Assembly (NCBI GenBank): GCA_941918925.1
Contig: OW799233.1
Span: 172,712,235-172,776,234 of the forward strand
DNA: 64,000 nt
DNA from: Phyto melanocephala
Taxonomy: Eukaryota > Arthropoda > Insecta > Diptera > Rhinophoridae
Direction: 5' to 3'
Under the pieces are notes generated by a model. That model ran no database searches, was not told the DNA's origin, and saw only the letters and a program-made list of their open reading frames with translations. Every line of letters begins with the position of its first letter. Position 1 is the stretch's first letter. A program made the position numbers and the translations under genes. Positions 12,401-23,362 of the stretch are shown here, in pieces.

Positions 12401-15400
12401 TTTTACAATTTTTTCCCTTTAACTGTTGTGTATGATACAAATGAAAGTACATATGAATGTATTTGGATGCGTTCAGTGTCAGTATATATTAATTGAGAAC
12501 GATATAAATTTTCTGTTTCAATTTTAACTTTGTTTCGAAAGTTTATAATGAAAAATTTTGCAATATTTAATGGCCTTCTTTTGTCACCAAGTTTGACTTT
12601 TCATTAACCTCATGCACTACACTTTATTAACGCTTATAAATCGCAAATGTTTCAATATTTCATAGTAATTGAATTGACAAATTTTAACGTAAAATCAGCA
12701 ACGATAAAAGGCATGCTATCGATTTTATTTGACTGAAAGCATTTAATTAAAAGTATTTTTTTTTTCAGTTAATATATGTGACAGCGCATAGAGAAAAGGA
12801 CGTAAGGGTAAAAAAAAACAATTTTCACTTTTTTTTTTTTTATGTGGACAACATCTGAGCATCAAATGAGACCGATCCCATGCCCCAAAAGTGTTCCCTC
12901 CCAGAGATATGCGCGTTTTATAAAAGTGAAGTCGACGATTCTAAGCGCAATAGAAAGGGACCTAACGATAAAATTATATCTCTATATTATAGAGATACGA
13001 ATATTTAAAGCGCTGAGAATATTAACTACTTTTGAGATTCTTTTTCACTTTATAGAAGCTATAGTTAATAACTTTAATCATAAGATGTCCTACAATTCAT
13101 TACAACTTAACAAATAAATTATTTATTGAATATTTGACATTTAAACAAGAGTTAAACAAGAGTTTTTTTATTGTAAAAAAAATAGTAGCGGAAATCACCC
13201 TTCATAATGTGATGCAAATGTTGCAGATCTTGCAGGTCTTTTATATATTCTATTGCAAAGTTGCTTTTAAAAATTTCCAACTGTTTTTAGTTTGGAAATA
13301 AGTGCTTGTGGGGGAAATGTAATTTTAGAGTGTATTGCTTTTGTGTTGTTGCAAACTTAAGAATATATATACAAGACTTGCAAGATCTGCAACATTTGCA
13401 TGATCTGTTTGCAACGAAGGGTGATTTCCCCTAGTATTTGCTGAATACAGGCTAATAAAACTTAAGACACTCTAAGCTTGAAAATAAACGCAAACTAATA
13501 AATTTACCAATACACTAAATGGATATACATACATTTAAAGAATTTTCCTTTTGTTAACTTTTAGAATCAATTGGCGGTACAGGAGATTGAATTAAATGCC
13601 AAAAATATTGCCGCCGATAAACTCATACTGATTGTGAGTGCCGATAGTGAAAAAGTGAAATACGAAAAACATATTGCTTCGGAGGAAGAGAAACGTGTGC
13701 GCATCATCGAAGAAGATGTTTCACTAAAGACGAAACTCTGTGAAGATGATTTACGTAAAGCTGAGCCAGCTTTAGTGGCGGCTCAGGCTGCATTAAATAC
13801 GTTAAATAAAAATAATTTAACCGAATTAAAATCGTTTGGTTCGCCACCAAAAGCTGTGGTAAATGTATGCGCAGCAGTTATGGTTTTATTTGCGATTAAC
13901 GGTAAAATACCCCGAGACCGTAGTTGGAAGGCAGCAAAATTAATGATGGTGCGTTTGGATCAGTTTCTAAATGATTTGGTTAATTACAATAAGGACAACA
14001 TACATCCAAACATAATTGAAGTCTTGCAGCAATATTTGAAAGTAAATTTATTTAATGTTATTTGTATCTCTCTGGATTTCGCTCTTTTTCTTTATTTCCA
14101 ATGTATACCTTTCATTTGTTTTTTCCTTTTTCTTTGTTATTCATTACCTCTTTCTTTCATTTGTTTACTTTTTTCTTCCTTTTATCTTTTTTTTTTTTTT
14201 GTTTCTTCCTTAATTTTTCCTTCTTTCCTTCATCTCCTCTTCTTTCATTTATCTTACTAGCTTCGTTTCTTTTACTTTCTTTTGTCTTATTATTTTATTT
14301 TTTACATTTCATTACTTATTCGCTGTTTCAAACACAGCTATGTTTACACTTTAATTTATACACCGTTTACATTTTGTAGGATCCTGAATTTAAACCCGAT
14401 AAAATCGTTCAAAAATCCGTAGCAGCCGCTGGTCTATGCGCTTGGGTCATCAATATATACCGTTACCATCAAGTTTTTCTTATTGTGGGTCCAAAACAAC
14501 AGGCTTTAAAAGATTCTCAAAATGATCTAACCGCCGCCCAGGAACGTCTGGAATATCTCAAAGAGAAAATATGTGATTTAGAGCAGAAGCTTAGCCAAAT
14601 TCAAGCTGAGTTTGAAGATGCCGTAAAGGAAAAACAAAAATGCCAACGAGAAGCCGATAAAACAACATTTACAATTGATTTAGCACATCGGTTGATAAAT
14701 GGTTTAGCCAATGAAAATGTTCGGTGGAAAGAATCAGTTCAAAAGTATGTTAACTTTCAAAATAAAACCTTGAGCTATAAACTTGAATAGTCAATGATTC
14801 TCAAACACTGAAATTTGATTTCAGCTGATTATGTTAGAATTGATTTGAAAAGGATTTTTCGAAACCCATAACGAAAACTGATATGCGTAGGTTGTGCTTG
14901 GAAAGTCATCTTCATTTAAGTTTTTTCTTTTTGACATTTTTAGTTTTTGTATATTGAGTCGTGAAATTATTGCGGCCATCTTTTGGTCCAAAAACATTAG
15001 GGTTGTTGACAACCGAGATTGTGAAATTTTCCATCAAAGGCAAAATAACTAAAGGGTGCCTCGGTAAGAAAGCACTTTTTAATTAAGTGTAATTTTTTGT
15101 GAAAGTGGAAACTCTGAAATTTTTCAGCTGTCACATTTTTATTCCGATTATGAAAAATAGAGGAATTTAAACAAAAGAACAATGCAACAATTCAGAAAGC
15201 TATGCTGAGACCGCTCACAATTTTCAGTCGAAAAAGTTCACCTAACGTTTCAACCAGACGAAGGAAATAAAAAAAATTTTAAGTTACTGGGTCGATTATG
15301 CATCAACGTACCGTCTCCTGTGCATCAACGTACCGTTCGGTCTCTTAAAAACATTGCTGATGTAAACAAGAGAGTGGCCGAAACCCCAAAAACATCAATT

Positions 15401-18400
15401 TGGCATCGTTCCCAACAACTTTAAATTTCATGAAGCACTACCTTCACTTTCATGCGTACAAAATTCATTTTACTGAGCAGCTCAAAGCAGCAGACCATAG
15501 AAAACTCTGGCAATTCGTTCAATGGGTAATGGAGCAAACTAAAGTCAATGCCAATTTTTTTAAAAAAGTAATGTTTTTCGGAAGAAGTTAATTTTTATCT
15601 AATTGGCTTCGTGAATATACAAAATTGTCGAATTTAGAACTCAGAAGCAAGCAACTGTCTGGTGCGGATTGGCGTGATTGGGCCTCACTTTTTTGAAAAT
15701 AGTTCCAAAATTGAAGTGATTGTTAAAGTCATTCGTTAAAGGAACATGATAACGGACTTCTTGTGGCCTCAACTGAACAGCATGGATCTGGATGACCTAT
15801 GGTATCCGCAAGACGACGCCACCTGCCACACAGGGCATGAAACAAACCTTTCTTGCAGCATTGATTTTCAAGATCAAGCAATTTAACGCTGTGCGGTTTT
15901 AATTTTGTGTTTTTATAAAAACTCAGGTTTATGTTAATAAACTAGAAACAATTTAATACGTCATCGGTGTGATACAGCCATATCTCTGTGTAAAAGTCAT
16001 AAAAAATTTAATGGAAAAAGAAATCCCTTGTCATCAATGAGGGCATTTCATACTTAATCGGAACATGTCTTCATTACAATCCAACAAAAAAATCACAACT
16101 ATCTGAAAGAAATATTTGTTTTTAATTTATAATAAAATAATAAAAAGTGTATTCTTATTAAGACACCCTTTATATGAGATATCTTATGATCGAACTACAA
16201 ACTACGACGCAGTGTACTAAAAACTAAAAGGGCAGTATCCATGAGCGTAGCAAAAGATTTTTGGAAATCTTTTTAGATAATCTTTAATACCACCTGTTTC
16301 TGCATTTTGTGCACTGCAAGAAACTAACGATCCCTAAAATAATCCTTAAGCTTAATTCAAAATTTAGCATGGACCAGAATCCAGTCCGCTCAATGTAATT
16401 CCGCAGAAATTTCTAAAGCGAACCCCTAAGTTAATTTCAGTTTTTTATTTTGTATCGCATATGATTAAACACAGAATATTGACAAACGTTTTGTAATGCT
16501 TTAAATCTTGAGGTATCTGACAGTCCTATGCGAGCTAAATGAGCTCTTAACTCTATATGAACTGCTTTTTACACTTAATGTTCTCAGAAATGGTATACAT
16601 ATTAACTAGAAAAACTTCTTTCGACCTCTTTAGATGTGGTCAATTTTTTTAACAGCGGAATTCTGCCACTTTCTGACGTGCTTCTCCTAATTATGCTGAC
16701 AAACTTCATAATCCTAAATTTCATAATTTTCTATCACACTTGCTGCTTTAAATACGCATAATTTTTAAAGAGACTATATAATTTGTTTGTATCCAATATC
16801 TTTTTCACTTAACACGTACACATACCAATATGTTTGCACAACTACTGGTCCTTAAAGTAGCAAAAAAATCGTTCAACAACATTCGCTTAAAAAAGATCTT
16901 CTTTATGGGGTAATAAAATCAAAAACCTTTTCAATTGAAAAATTTCAACGTTATGAGAAGTAAAATGTTCGTACATTATTTACCACATAATCCAGGGCAT
17001 ATACTTATTACGTGAGGAACACAAACTTGAACATCAAGCATTATTTCGATAAAATATTAATACATATATTAAAGCAAAATGAAAACAAAAAAGTAGCAAT
17101 GAAATATATATAGAGTTCTTTGCCTTTTTACACTTCATACTCGTAGCAATTATGAGCCAATATATTTATACAACGTAGCCACAAGTAGACATAATCATAC
17201 TTGAACACATGTAGACAGTAGACATGTAGTAGTATAACGTTTGACCAATTTATCGTTTGTGCTACAAATAATTGCCCTTCTTCATTGCATTCATTTTATA
17301 CTCGTTTTGTTTTAACCATTAGGATGAAAAACTCTTAATATGAATTGCTATCAATATCCCATGAATGTGTAACATGTACTTGTTTTAATCCTTCTGAAGA
17401 TGAGGGATGATATTGATGAAAAAAATTAACTTGCATTTTTCGATTTCCGTTTCTCGTTATTATTCTACATATTTCCTTTAACTGTTTTTCTCCTACACTC
17501 TGTCAGTCTTAATGGTTCTTCTTTTTTTTTGTCTCTCTATTGTGGTATTGCCGTTGATGTTGTTAATGCTGACAAAAGTCTACAGTCTAAGAGTTCAACA
17601 CTACCAGGTGATATCCTGCTAATTTCCTCCTTTCTGTCGTATGCTGGTTGCTTTACACGTCGTTATCGCGAAGAGTTACAACAGAAAATGTGGATGTCTA
17701 ACTTTCGTAAAATTGAAGTGAGTATATTATAGGTATAAGCCAGCAATTACAAACATATGTATTTATATTTACATACGTTTGCCTAGAAGAAGAAGGGAGA
17801 AGACTATTTTTTTTTTTTTTTTTTTTTGATTTTGTAATTTTATTTAAAAAATTAAATTCTTTAATGTTAAATTTTACGATCATATCAACCTAAATAAAGA
17901 TGTTGTCACTCGTCAGTAATTGGTATTAGAAAAACAGTGGCTTATTGTAAGCTGTTTTATCATCGTATCATTCGTAAAACAACGTAATATGTTAATTTCC
18001 GGGCTTAGGATTTGAACAGTCATGTCTTCTTTTATAGCCTCCCATTTTATACACGGACTGTGAGGATCATTTGTCGTTGTTCACCGATGATGCTCAAATA
18101 GCGACATGGAATAATGAAGGCTTACCCATGGATCGTATGTCAACCGAAAATGCCACCATACTAGTGCATTCAACTCGTTGGCCACTTATGATAGATCCAC
18201 AACTGTAAGTTGACTTTCAGTTTTTAAATATAAATCATTCCCACCTCCATGTTCTCAAGTTTTTTCTTTCTTTCTTTTTTAAAATTTTATTCAAAGACAA
18301 GGCATCAAATGGATTAAAAGTCGTTTTGGAGACGCTTTAGTAATTATACGTCTCTCACAAAAGAGTTTTCTTGACACCTTGGAGAAAGCCATGTCCAATG

Positions 18401-21400
18401 GGGATACCGTTCTATTAGAGCAAATCGAAGAAACTGTGGATACTGTGTTAGAACCACTACTGAGTCGTGCTTTAATTAAGCGTGGCCGTTTTATAAGAAT
18501 CGGTGATAAAGAACTTGATTTTAATCCAAAATTTCGTTTAATACTTCACACAAAACTGGCCAATCCTCATTACAAGCCAGAAATGCAAGCTCAAACTACA
18601 CTTATAAATTTTACTGTAACCCAAGATGGTTTGGAGGAACAACTTTTGGCCGAGGTTGTTAAAATTGAGAGACCCGATTTAGAAGAAATGAAAACGAAGC
18701 TGACCATACAACAAAATAAATTTAAAATTTCTCTCAAGCAATTAGAAGATGATCTATTGGCACGCTTGGCTTCTGCAGGTGAAAATGTTTTAGATGATTA
18801 TGAACTGATAGCCAATCTTGAGTCCACTAAACACACTGTTGATGAAATAGAACTAAAGGTGAACGAGGCTCGAGTTACCACCATGCAAATCGATGAGGCC
18901 CGTAACATGTATAGAGCGGCAGCCAAGCGTGCTGCTATTTTATACTTTGTACTTTCAGACTTGAGTCGTATAAATCCCATATACAGATTCTCTCTTAAGT
19001 CATTTATGAATGTTTTTAAACAGGCAATCGTAGTAGCACCGCAACATAAACAATATGATAAACGTGTCAGTTCGTTGGTGCATTCAATTACTTGTCAAAC
19101 ATTTTATTATGCCTTAAGGGGTCTATTTGAAGTGGACAAATTGACTTTTACCGCCCATATGACTTTGCGTATTCTAGCTGCTACAGAACAGATTTCTCTA
19201 GAAGAAATTGATTTTTTGTTACGCTTTCCCCATGACGCCAACACTTTGTCACCAGTGGATTTTATTGGTCGCATTGCTTGGAGTGGCATAAAGGCATTGG
19301 CTTTAATTGATAATTTCTATGGTATAGACAAAGACATAGAAAATTATCCAAAACGTTGGCGTAAGTTTTCCATCAGTGATGTACCAGAACGGGAACAATT
19401 TCCGGGAGAGTGGAAACATCGTACTCCTCTGCAAAAATTATGCATTGTGAGGGCTTTGAGACCAGATCGTGTCACTAATGCCATAAGTCTGTTCGTAGAA
19501 CAAACAATGGGACAGAAATACGCTCATGTTAAAACATTTCAATTGGCAGATATATTCAGTGAAATCAATGCCGCTACTCCCATTTTCTTTATACTTTGTC
19601 CGGGAGTTGACCCTATATACGATGTGGAGAGACTGGGTCTGCAATGGGGTTTTAGTACGACAAACGAAAACTTAATAAATATTTCGTTAGGACAAGGCCA
19701 AGAAATTGTAGCAGAAAATGCCATTTCTAAAGCTTTAAACACTGGACATCAGTGGATTGTTCTACAAAACATACATCTTGTAGCTAATTGGTTGCCTGTT
19801 TTAGAAAAGCTAATCGAGCGCATAACTTCGGAAAGCGTAAGTCTTACAGACTCTAAATTTAGATTGTTTATAAGTGCGGAACCAGCGCCAGATCCCCAGT
19901 ATCACATTATACCGCAAGGAATTTTAGAATCATCCCTTAAAATAGTAAATGAGCCGCCATCAGGTATGGCAGCTAATATGCACAAGGCCTGGGATAATTT
20001 TTCTCAAGAAGCTTTAGAGGCTTGTACTCAGGAAGCTGAATTCAAGTCTATACTTTTCACTTTATGTTATTTTCATGCCGTTGCGGGTCAGAGACGTAAA
20101 TTTGGTCCTCTGGGTTGGAATAAAGTGTATCCTTTCAATATAGGAGACTTAACAATATCTGCTTCAGTATTGCATAATTATTTGGAAGGTAGTAATCGCA
20201 TACCCTGGGAAGATTTGCGTTATCTTTTTGGCGAAATAATGTATGGCGGCCATATTACCGATGATTGGGATCGTAGGTTATGTCAGACCTATTTAGAGGA
20301 GCTTTTACAACAAGATTTAGTAGATGGTGATTTGGAATTATGTCCTGGATTTCCCTCACCTCCCAACCTAGACTTTCAAGGATATCATAATTATATTAAT
20401 GAAATGCTACCATCCGAATCTCCTTTGTTATATGGTCTACACCCTAATGCCGAAATTGGTTTTCTTACAAACACCTCAGAACAACTACTTAAGACTGTGT
20501 TCGAATTACAGCCGCGTCAATCAGAACTTAGTAGTTCCTGTGGTGCACCACGCGAAGAGTTGGTAAAAATTATGGCTGACGATTTCCTAGATAAATTACA
20601 AGTGGAGTTTAATCTGCAGGCTTTGCTGAATCGTGTAGAACGCAAAACACCTTTTGTGGTAGTGGCTCTGCAAGAATGTGAACGCATGAATAATTTAATA
20701 CGTGAAATAAAAAGATCCCTACGTGAATTACTGTTGGGTCTTAAAGGTGAACTTACCATTTCTTCAGAAATGGAGCGTTTAGATTATGCTCTTTTCTATG
20801 ATCATGTGCCGGAGACTTGGAAAAATTTAGCTTATCCTAGCATGTTAGGCTTGCAAAGCTGGTTTGTCGATCTCTTACACCGCATTAAAGAATTATCCTT
20901 GTGGCTTAATGATTTTAAATTACCCTGCAGCATATGGTTGGGAGGACTTTTTAATCCTCAAAGTTTTCTAACGGCCATTATGCAAGAGAGCGCTCGAAAA
21001 CATGATTTACCATTGGATCGCATGTGCTTGACATGTGATGTCACTAAAAAAGATGTGGACAGTGTAACGTGAGTTGGCATTACATAATTGCAATAACATA
21101 AATCTTTAACAATATTGACTTTTATAGTCTACCTCCTTTGCAAGGTGCTTTTATACATGGTCTCTATTTGGATGGTGCTAGCTGGGATTGTCAATTGAAT
21201 TCTATAGTTCCATTACATCCTAAGGAATTACTTTGTTCCATGCCGGTAATTTGCATTAAAGCAATTGTACAAGAAAAACGTGATCTTTATCGCATTTATG
21301 AATGTCCTTTGTACAAGACTAGGTAAAATGAATTTTCATAAGAATTTCACAAATATTTGAATAATATTTATTTATGTTACAGATCACGTGGCAACACTTA

Positions 21401-21482
21401 CGTTTGGACTTTTAATCTGAAATCCCGGGAACGACCCTCCAAATGGATTTTGGGTGGAGTAGCTTTACTGTTACAAGCTTAA
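2022..21482 (+). CDS. Axonemal outer-arm dynein heavy chain, beta class (3' part of gene)
   Basis: Motor subunit of the outer dynein arm of cilia and sperm flagella; it hydrolyses ATP and walks on the B-tubule. Exons: 2022-3449, 3940-4206, 4426-5471, 5531-6523, 6579-7340, 7433-8024, 8151-8399, 13565-14041, 14380-14744, 17579-17717, 18038-18204, 18297-21068, 21128-21322, 21383-21482. All junctions are GT/AG and phases agree; the sum is 9,552 nt, giving 3,183 aa plus stop. Order in the visible protein: linker (1-476), AAA1 (P-loop near 488), AAA2 (near 769), AAA3 (near 1118), AAA4 (near 1514, GSGKQ), stalk and microtubule-binding tip (about 1700-2060), AAA5, AAA6 and C-terminal domain. Wording throughout matches the DNAH9/11/17 class, so the Drosophila relatives are Dhc93AB and kl-5; I cannot choose between them. 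Family members are about 4,500 aa, so the N-terminal tail lies outside the window. No frameshift or internal stop is seen. Confidence 0.93.
3940..4206 (+). CDS. Dynein heavy chain exon, AAA1 nucleotide site
   Basis: Starts [10 protein letters not shown] directly after the TLTQ of the previous exon. It carries the AAA1 Walker A motif GPAGTGKT near 3973-3996 and Walker B CFDEFN near 4123-4140. AAA1 is the main ATPase site of dyneins, and both motifs are intact. The donor is AAG|GTAAGT. An ATG-initiated ORF here is only the in-frame part of this exon. Confidence 0.92.
4426..5471 (+). CDS. Dynein heavy chain exon, end of AAA1 and AAA2
   Basis: The acceptor CTCACAG precedes ATG CAC AAA, which is internal and not a start. 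It contains the AAA1 sensor region [21 protein letters not shown], then the AAA2 P-loop GNAGTGKT near 5034-5058 and Walker [18 protein letters not shown]. The wording [18 protein letters not shown] is typical of the outer-arm beta class. The exon ends in phase 2 at CC|GTAAGT. Confidence 0.92.
5531..6523 (+). CDS. Dynein heavy chain exon, AAA2/AAA3
   Basis: The phase matches the previous exon (CC+T gives Pro, then YVSSWLETR). Contains the AAA3 P-loop GNSGCGKS near 6143-6166 and Walker [19 protein letters not shown] Ser/Thr-rich stretch after HLLECLLD ([14 protein letters not shown]) is a variable insertion. The donor is TG|GTAAGG. Confidence 0.9.
6579..7340 (+). CDS. Dynein heavy chain exon, AAA3/AAA4
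   Basis: Completes the Trp codon of the previous exon and reads [10 protein letters not shown], then [19 protein letters not shown] of AAA3. An insertion of about 15 residues (after LLNSMGAPN) lies before the conserved [18 protein letters not shown]. The donor is CG|GTAAGT. Confidence 0.9.
7433..8024 (+). CDS. Dynein heavy chain exon, AAA4
   Basis: Reads [20 protein letters not shown] with the AAA4 P-loop GVGGSGKQ near 7479-7502. The Gln after the Lys is usual for AAA4 in axonemal chains. It is followed by [12 protein letters not shown] (degenerate Walker B) and [18 protein letters not shown]. The donor is CCC|GTAAGT. Confidence 0.9.
8151..8399 (+). CDS. Dynein heavy chain exon, start of stalk
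   Basis: The acceptor is TATATCCTGCAG. It encodes [20 protein letters not shown], then [20 protein letters not shown], then enters the first stalk helix ([12 protein letters not shown]). The donor is AAG|GTGAGA. The following intron is 5.2 kb, the longest within the visible gene. Confidence 0.9.
8746..8781. repeat. (TTTC)n microsatellite
   Basis: Tandem TTTC units, about eight copies, in a pyrimidine-rich part of the dynein intron. A short (TG)n run also occurs at about 8442-8460. Confidence 0.85.
9661..11066 (-). mobile_element. piggyBac-like element (non-autonomous)
   Basis: The right end reads TTAA then CACGTTGACTGCC going inward, the usual style of a piggyBac terminus, and flanking DINE sequence resumes directly outside the TTAA. 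The left end cannot be fixed: the host repeat breaks off near 9660 and no matching inverted terminus is seen, so that end was probably lost with some host sequence. Confidence 0.65.
9866..10770 (-). pseudogene. piggyBac-family transposase, internally deleted pseudogene
   Basis: Reading the minus strand, an acidic N-terminus (about 10770 down to 10600) leads to the DDE_Tnp_1_7 wording [21 protein letters not shown] stop at about 10270 interrupts it, then [31 protein letters not shown] and [16 protein letters not shown] follow. That last piece matches the strand with the first catalytic Asp. The remaining catalytic core is missing: the sequence jumps, in another frame, to the Cys-rich C-terminal finger (KRCVSCYSD, then [16 protein letters not shown]) and a stop at 9866-9868. 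Such a copy cannot be autonomous. The family uses TTAA targets, and the right end of this copy borders TTAA at 11063-11066. Confidence 0.82.
11160..11560. repeat. T-rich low-complexity tract
   Basis: Runs of T broken by A, with repeated units such as TTTTCTAATTTTTGTTTAAA (three copies between about 11272 and 11395). It corresponds to the A/T-rich centre of the DINE-like family. The apparent Phe-rich ORF here is an artefact of composition. Confidence 0.8.
13188..13434. mobile_element. Short foldback MITE
   Basis: Inverted arms of about 60 bases: GCGGAAATCACCCTTC near 13188 with ATGCAAATGTTGCAGATCTT, mirrored by AAGATCTGCAACATTTGCAT near 13388 and GAAGGGTGATTTCCCC ending near 13434. The flanks TAGTA (left) and TAGTA (right) may be a 5-base target duplication. 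No coding potential. Confidence 0.7.
13565..14041 (+). CDS. Dynein heavy chain exon, stalk helix and microtubule-binding tip
   Basis: The acceptor is TTAACTTTTAG. The exon resumes the coiled coil without a gap (DTLK | [14 protein letters not shown]). It continues to [20 protein letters not shown] and into the microtubule-binding domain ([29 protein letters not shown]). The donor is AAA|GTAAAT. Confidence 0.9.
14380..14744 (+). CDS. Dynein heavy chain exon, return stalk helix
   Basis: The acceptor is ATTTTGTAG. It reads [20 protein letters not shown], then the second stalk helix (Lys/Glu-rich, [18 protein letters not shown]) and the strut wording [17 protein letters not shown]. It ends in phase 2 at AA|GTATGT. 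Confidence 0.88.
14745..17578 (+). other. Dynein intron with a degraded mariner
   Basis: This intron separates the return stalk helix exon from AAA5. It holds the mariner remnant at 15051-16171; the rest (16172-17578) shows no gene-like sequence. Confidence 0.75.
15051..16171 (+). mobile_element. mariner-family element, degraded
   Basis: Terminal inverted repeats: AAGGGTGCCTCGGTAAGAAA at the left, and on the right the inverse ending TTAAGACACCCTT, with TA on each side. Scattered frames match a mariner transposase in order: a helix-turn-helix region ([20 protein letters not shown] near 15340-15405), [20 protein letters not shown] near 15440-15500, FFKKVMFF near 15560, and a stretch near 15780-15870 containing [17 protein letters not shown]. 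Frameshifts and stops break it, so it is inactive. Confidence 0.78.
17579..17717 (+). CDS. Dynein heavy chain small exon, start of AAA5
   Basis: Completes AA+T (Asn) and reads [20 protein letters not shown], the usual start of AAA5 after the strut. The acceptor is GACAAAAG, with a T-rich stretch further upstream, and the donor is GAA|GTGAGT. The phase matches both neighbours. Confidence 0.86.
18038..18204 (+). CDS. Dynein heavy chain small exon, AAA5
   Basis: The acceptor is CTTTTATAG. It reads [20 protein letters not shown], then [20 protein letters not shown] and RWPLMIDPQ, all typical of AAA5. The donor is CT|GTAAGT. Confidence 0.88.
18297..21068 (+). CDS. Dynein heavy chain long exon, AAA5-AAA6 and C-terminal domain
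   Basis: A single 2.77 kb exon. It opens [12 protein letters not shown] and contains [17 protein letters not shown], the AAA6 wording [14 protein letters not shown] and [15 protein letters not shown], and the C-terminal signatures [20 protein letters not shown] and [14 protein letters not shown]. The end is set at the GTGAGT donor at 21069 because only that donor gives phase 2, matching the next exon. Confidence 0.92.
21128..21322 (+). CDS. Dynein heavy chain penultimate exon
   Basis: The acceptor is CTTTTATAG. Its first base completes a Thr codon, then the exon reads [20 protein letters not shown] and ends YECPLYKT before the AG|GTAAAA donor. This is the conserved C-terminal beta-barrel region of dynein. 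Confidence 0.88.
21383..21482 (+). CDS. Dynein heavy chain last exon
   Basis: The acceptor is ATGTTACAG. It reads [20 protein letters not shown], then [12 protein letters not shown] and TAA at 21480-21482. This is the natural end of axonemal dynein heavy chains. Confidence 0.9.
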
Positions 21483-21584
21483 TTTTAAAATAATGCTCGT
21501 TTTAAGTCAAAAGCTATTAAAATTTCTTAGTCGTACAATTAATCACGTTAGTTTGAAAAAAACATGATACAAATTTGGTAATTA

Positions 21585-21590
21585 AATAAA
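21585..21590 (+). promoter_or_regulatory. Poly(A) signal of the dynein gene
   Basis: AATAAA lies 103 bases after the dynein stop codon, with a second AATAAA-like match just downstream in the same A-rich stretch. Confidence 0.55.
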
Positions 21591-22246
21591 AAATAAACTT
21601 ATTATTTAAATGATCACAAATTATTGATATCAAAATAAAATAGAATCTAAAGAAGTCGGAAAATTATTTTATTGTATAGAAAAAATATTTGTTCAACTTT
21701 TATATAAAGCTAGCAAAACCTGAAGCGCTTTTCGGGCGCCAACAAAGTACAAAAGTACCCTAGCTCTGGTACCATCAAATTATCGCCCGAAATGTAGACT
21801 GATATCGCAGAATATTTCTGCAAAATAAGCCACTTTCTCATTCGATACTATCCACCTTCTTAAATGAGTTGTAAAATTTTTATTAAAATGTCTAATACCA
21901 GGACTAAAATCTTTATGATATACAGTTCCTAAAATATGTCATCACATAAATTTTTTTCTGTAATAAGACTACAGAGATAGAAGTTAACCTCATAAATTTT
22001 AATGATTATAGATGTAAACGGAGGTGGCACTCCCATTTTGAATTAAGAAATGTTCAATAAAAACAATCTTGAGCTTAAAAGATCCAGTCGTTTTCTGGCG
22101 ATCTGCAACGGGCATTACTTCATTTTTATTTAGAAGAATAAGATAATCTGCAACCTTATTCTGTAATTCACTAAAGCTAATCTAAACATTCGAGGACCTA
22201 CAGCCGCACAAGCGCAAATTTTTCATGAAAATTTTCATTCAAAAAG

Positions 22247-23362
22247 AAGTAAGAGCGCTATATTCGGCCGTGCTGAATCTGATAATACCCTTCTCCGTCA
22301 TGTACATAGATATAAATACAACATCGCAGCTAAGCCTAGATTTAAATTTCATCTAATTCGCCATTTTCTTTATTATTTACGACGCCATCCTTGATTTTAA
22401 ATTTTTACATAGTTAACTGCTCTACTAGTCTAATAGTCAAGCCCTTTCATTTGATACCCATATTTTTTTAGTAAAAAAAATTCCTTCCGCCATTTTGTTT
22501 CAGACGCCATCTTGTATTTAATACTTTACTACATTGTACTGGTCAAGCCCTTTTATTACATACTAATATTGTGGGGGTTAAAGGGGACAAAGCCGTAACT
22601 ACTATATTTGACCAATATATTCGTCATTTAATCTAGGATGCCATCTTGGATTTTTTTCTTTTCATAGCTAACTATATTTAATACTCAAGCCCTTTCATTT
22701 GATCCCCATATTGGCTCTATCGGTTGTATAGAAACTGAAAATTATCGATTTCTGTTTATAAGTTTTTGGAAAAACACCGAAGTTGGTTTAAAACCGAGTT
22801 GTTAGTGTTTTTTAGAAATAATTTTTGAGATTACGGCTTATAATCTAGTTTCTTATAGGTGTTCAATGATTTTTTAGGAGTTTGAAAAATAGATATATTT
22901 AAAAAAATATATTTTTTTTTAAATAATTTTTTCTTATAACTTTGCCGATTAGTAATCAATTTTTCTGAAATTCGTCAACAATATCTCCAGAGGCATTTCA
23001 AATCTATAAATAGTAACCCGTGTATATAAACTATCATAAGGCTGGAAAATTTAAATTTTTATGGTAAAAATAAGCGAAAAAACAGAGGTTGTTGTCTTTA
23101 TTTGCTTATATCTCAGAAAGTTATAAGGCGATTATGCTGATTTCCAATACCGATCTGCTCCCGAATATTTCTGGTATTATAATACCTTACACGAGTCTTG
23201 GCGATGTCGGGGTTAAATGTTGATTTCAATGTACACACGGACAGAAGGATAATCGGCTCCCCTATACATAAGCTTTTAGAAAATATATACTTTATGGGGT
23301 CGGAAAAGAGTATTGTAGAAATTTTACACGGAATGACAAACCTACATATATACCCTGTACGC
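22247..23362 (+). mobile_element. DINE-like repeat, second subfamily
   Basis: Shares both ends with the main family (AAGAGCGCTATATTCGGCCG at the left; ACGGAATGACAAACCTACAT then ATATACCCTGTA at the right). Its middle differs, with repeated GACGCCATCTTG-type and CAAGCCCTTTCATTTGATAC blocks at about 22380-22700. A reversed relative lies at 35456-36310. Confidence 0.65.

Larger units (their letters stand above)
8400..13564 (+). other. Large dynein intron with nested transposons
   Basis: This 5.2 kb intron separates the exon that starts the stalk from the exon that carries the stalk tip. It contains a TTTC microsatellite, a DINE-like element split by a deleted piggyBac, and a small foldback MITE near 13188. 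ORFs inside it are low-complexity or do not match any protein I know. Confidence 0.8.

Noticed and set aside
12842..13117. 91-codon ORF in the dynein intron
   Set aside because: No recognisable domain and AT-biased codons; it lies between exons that join in frame.
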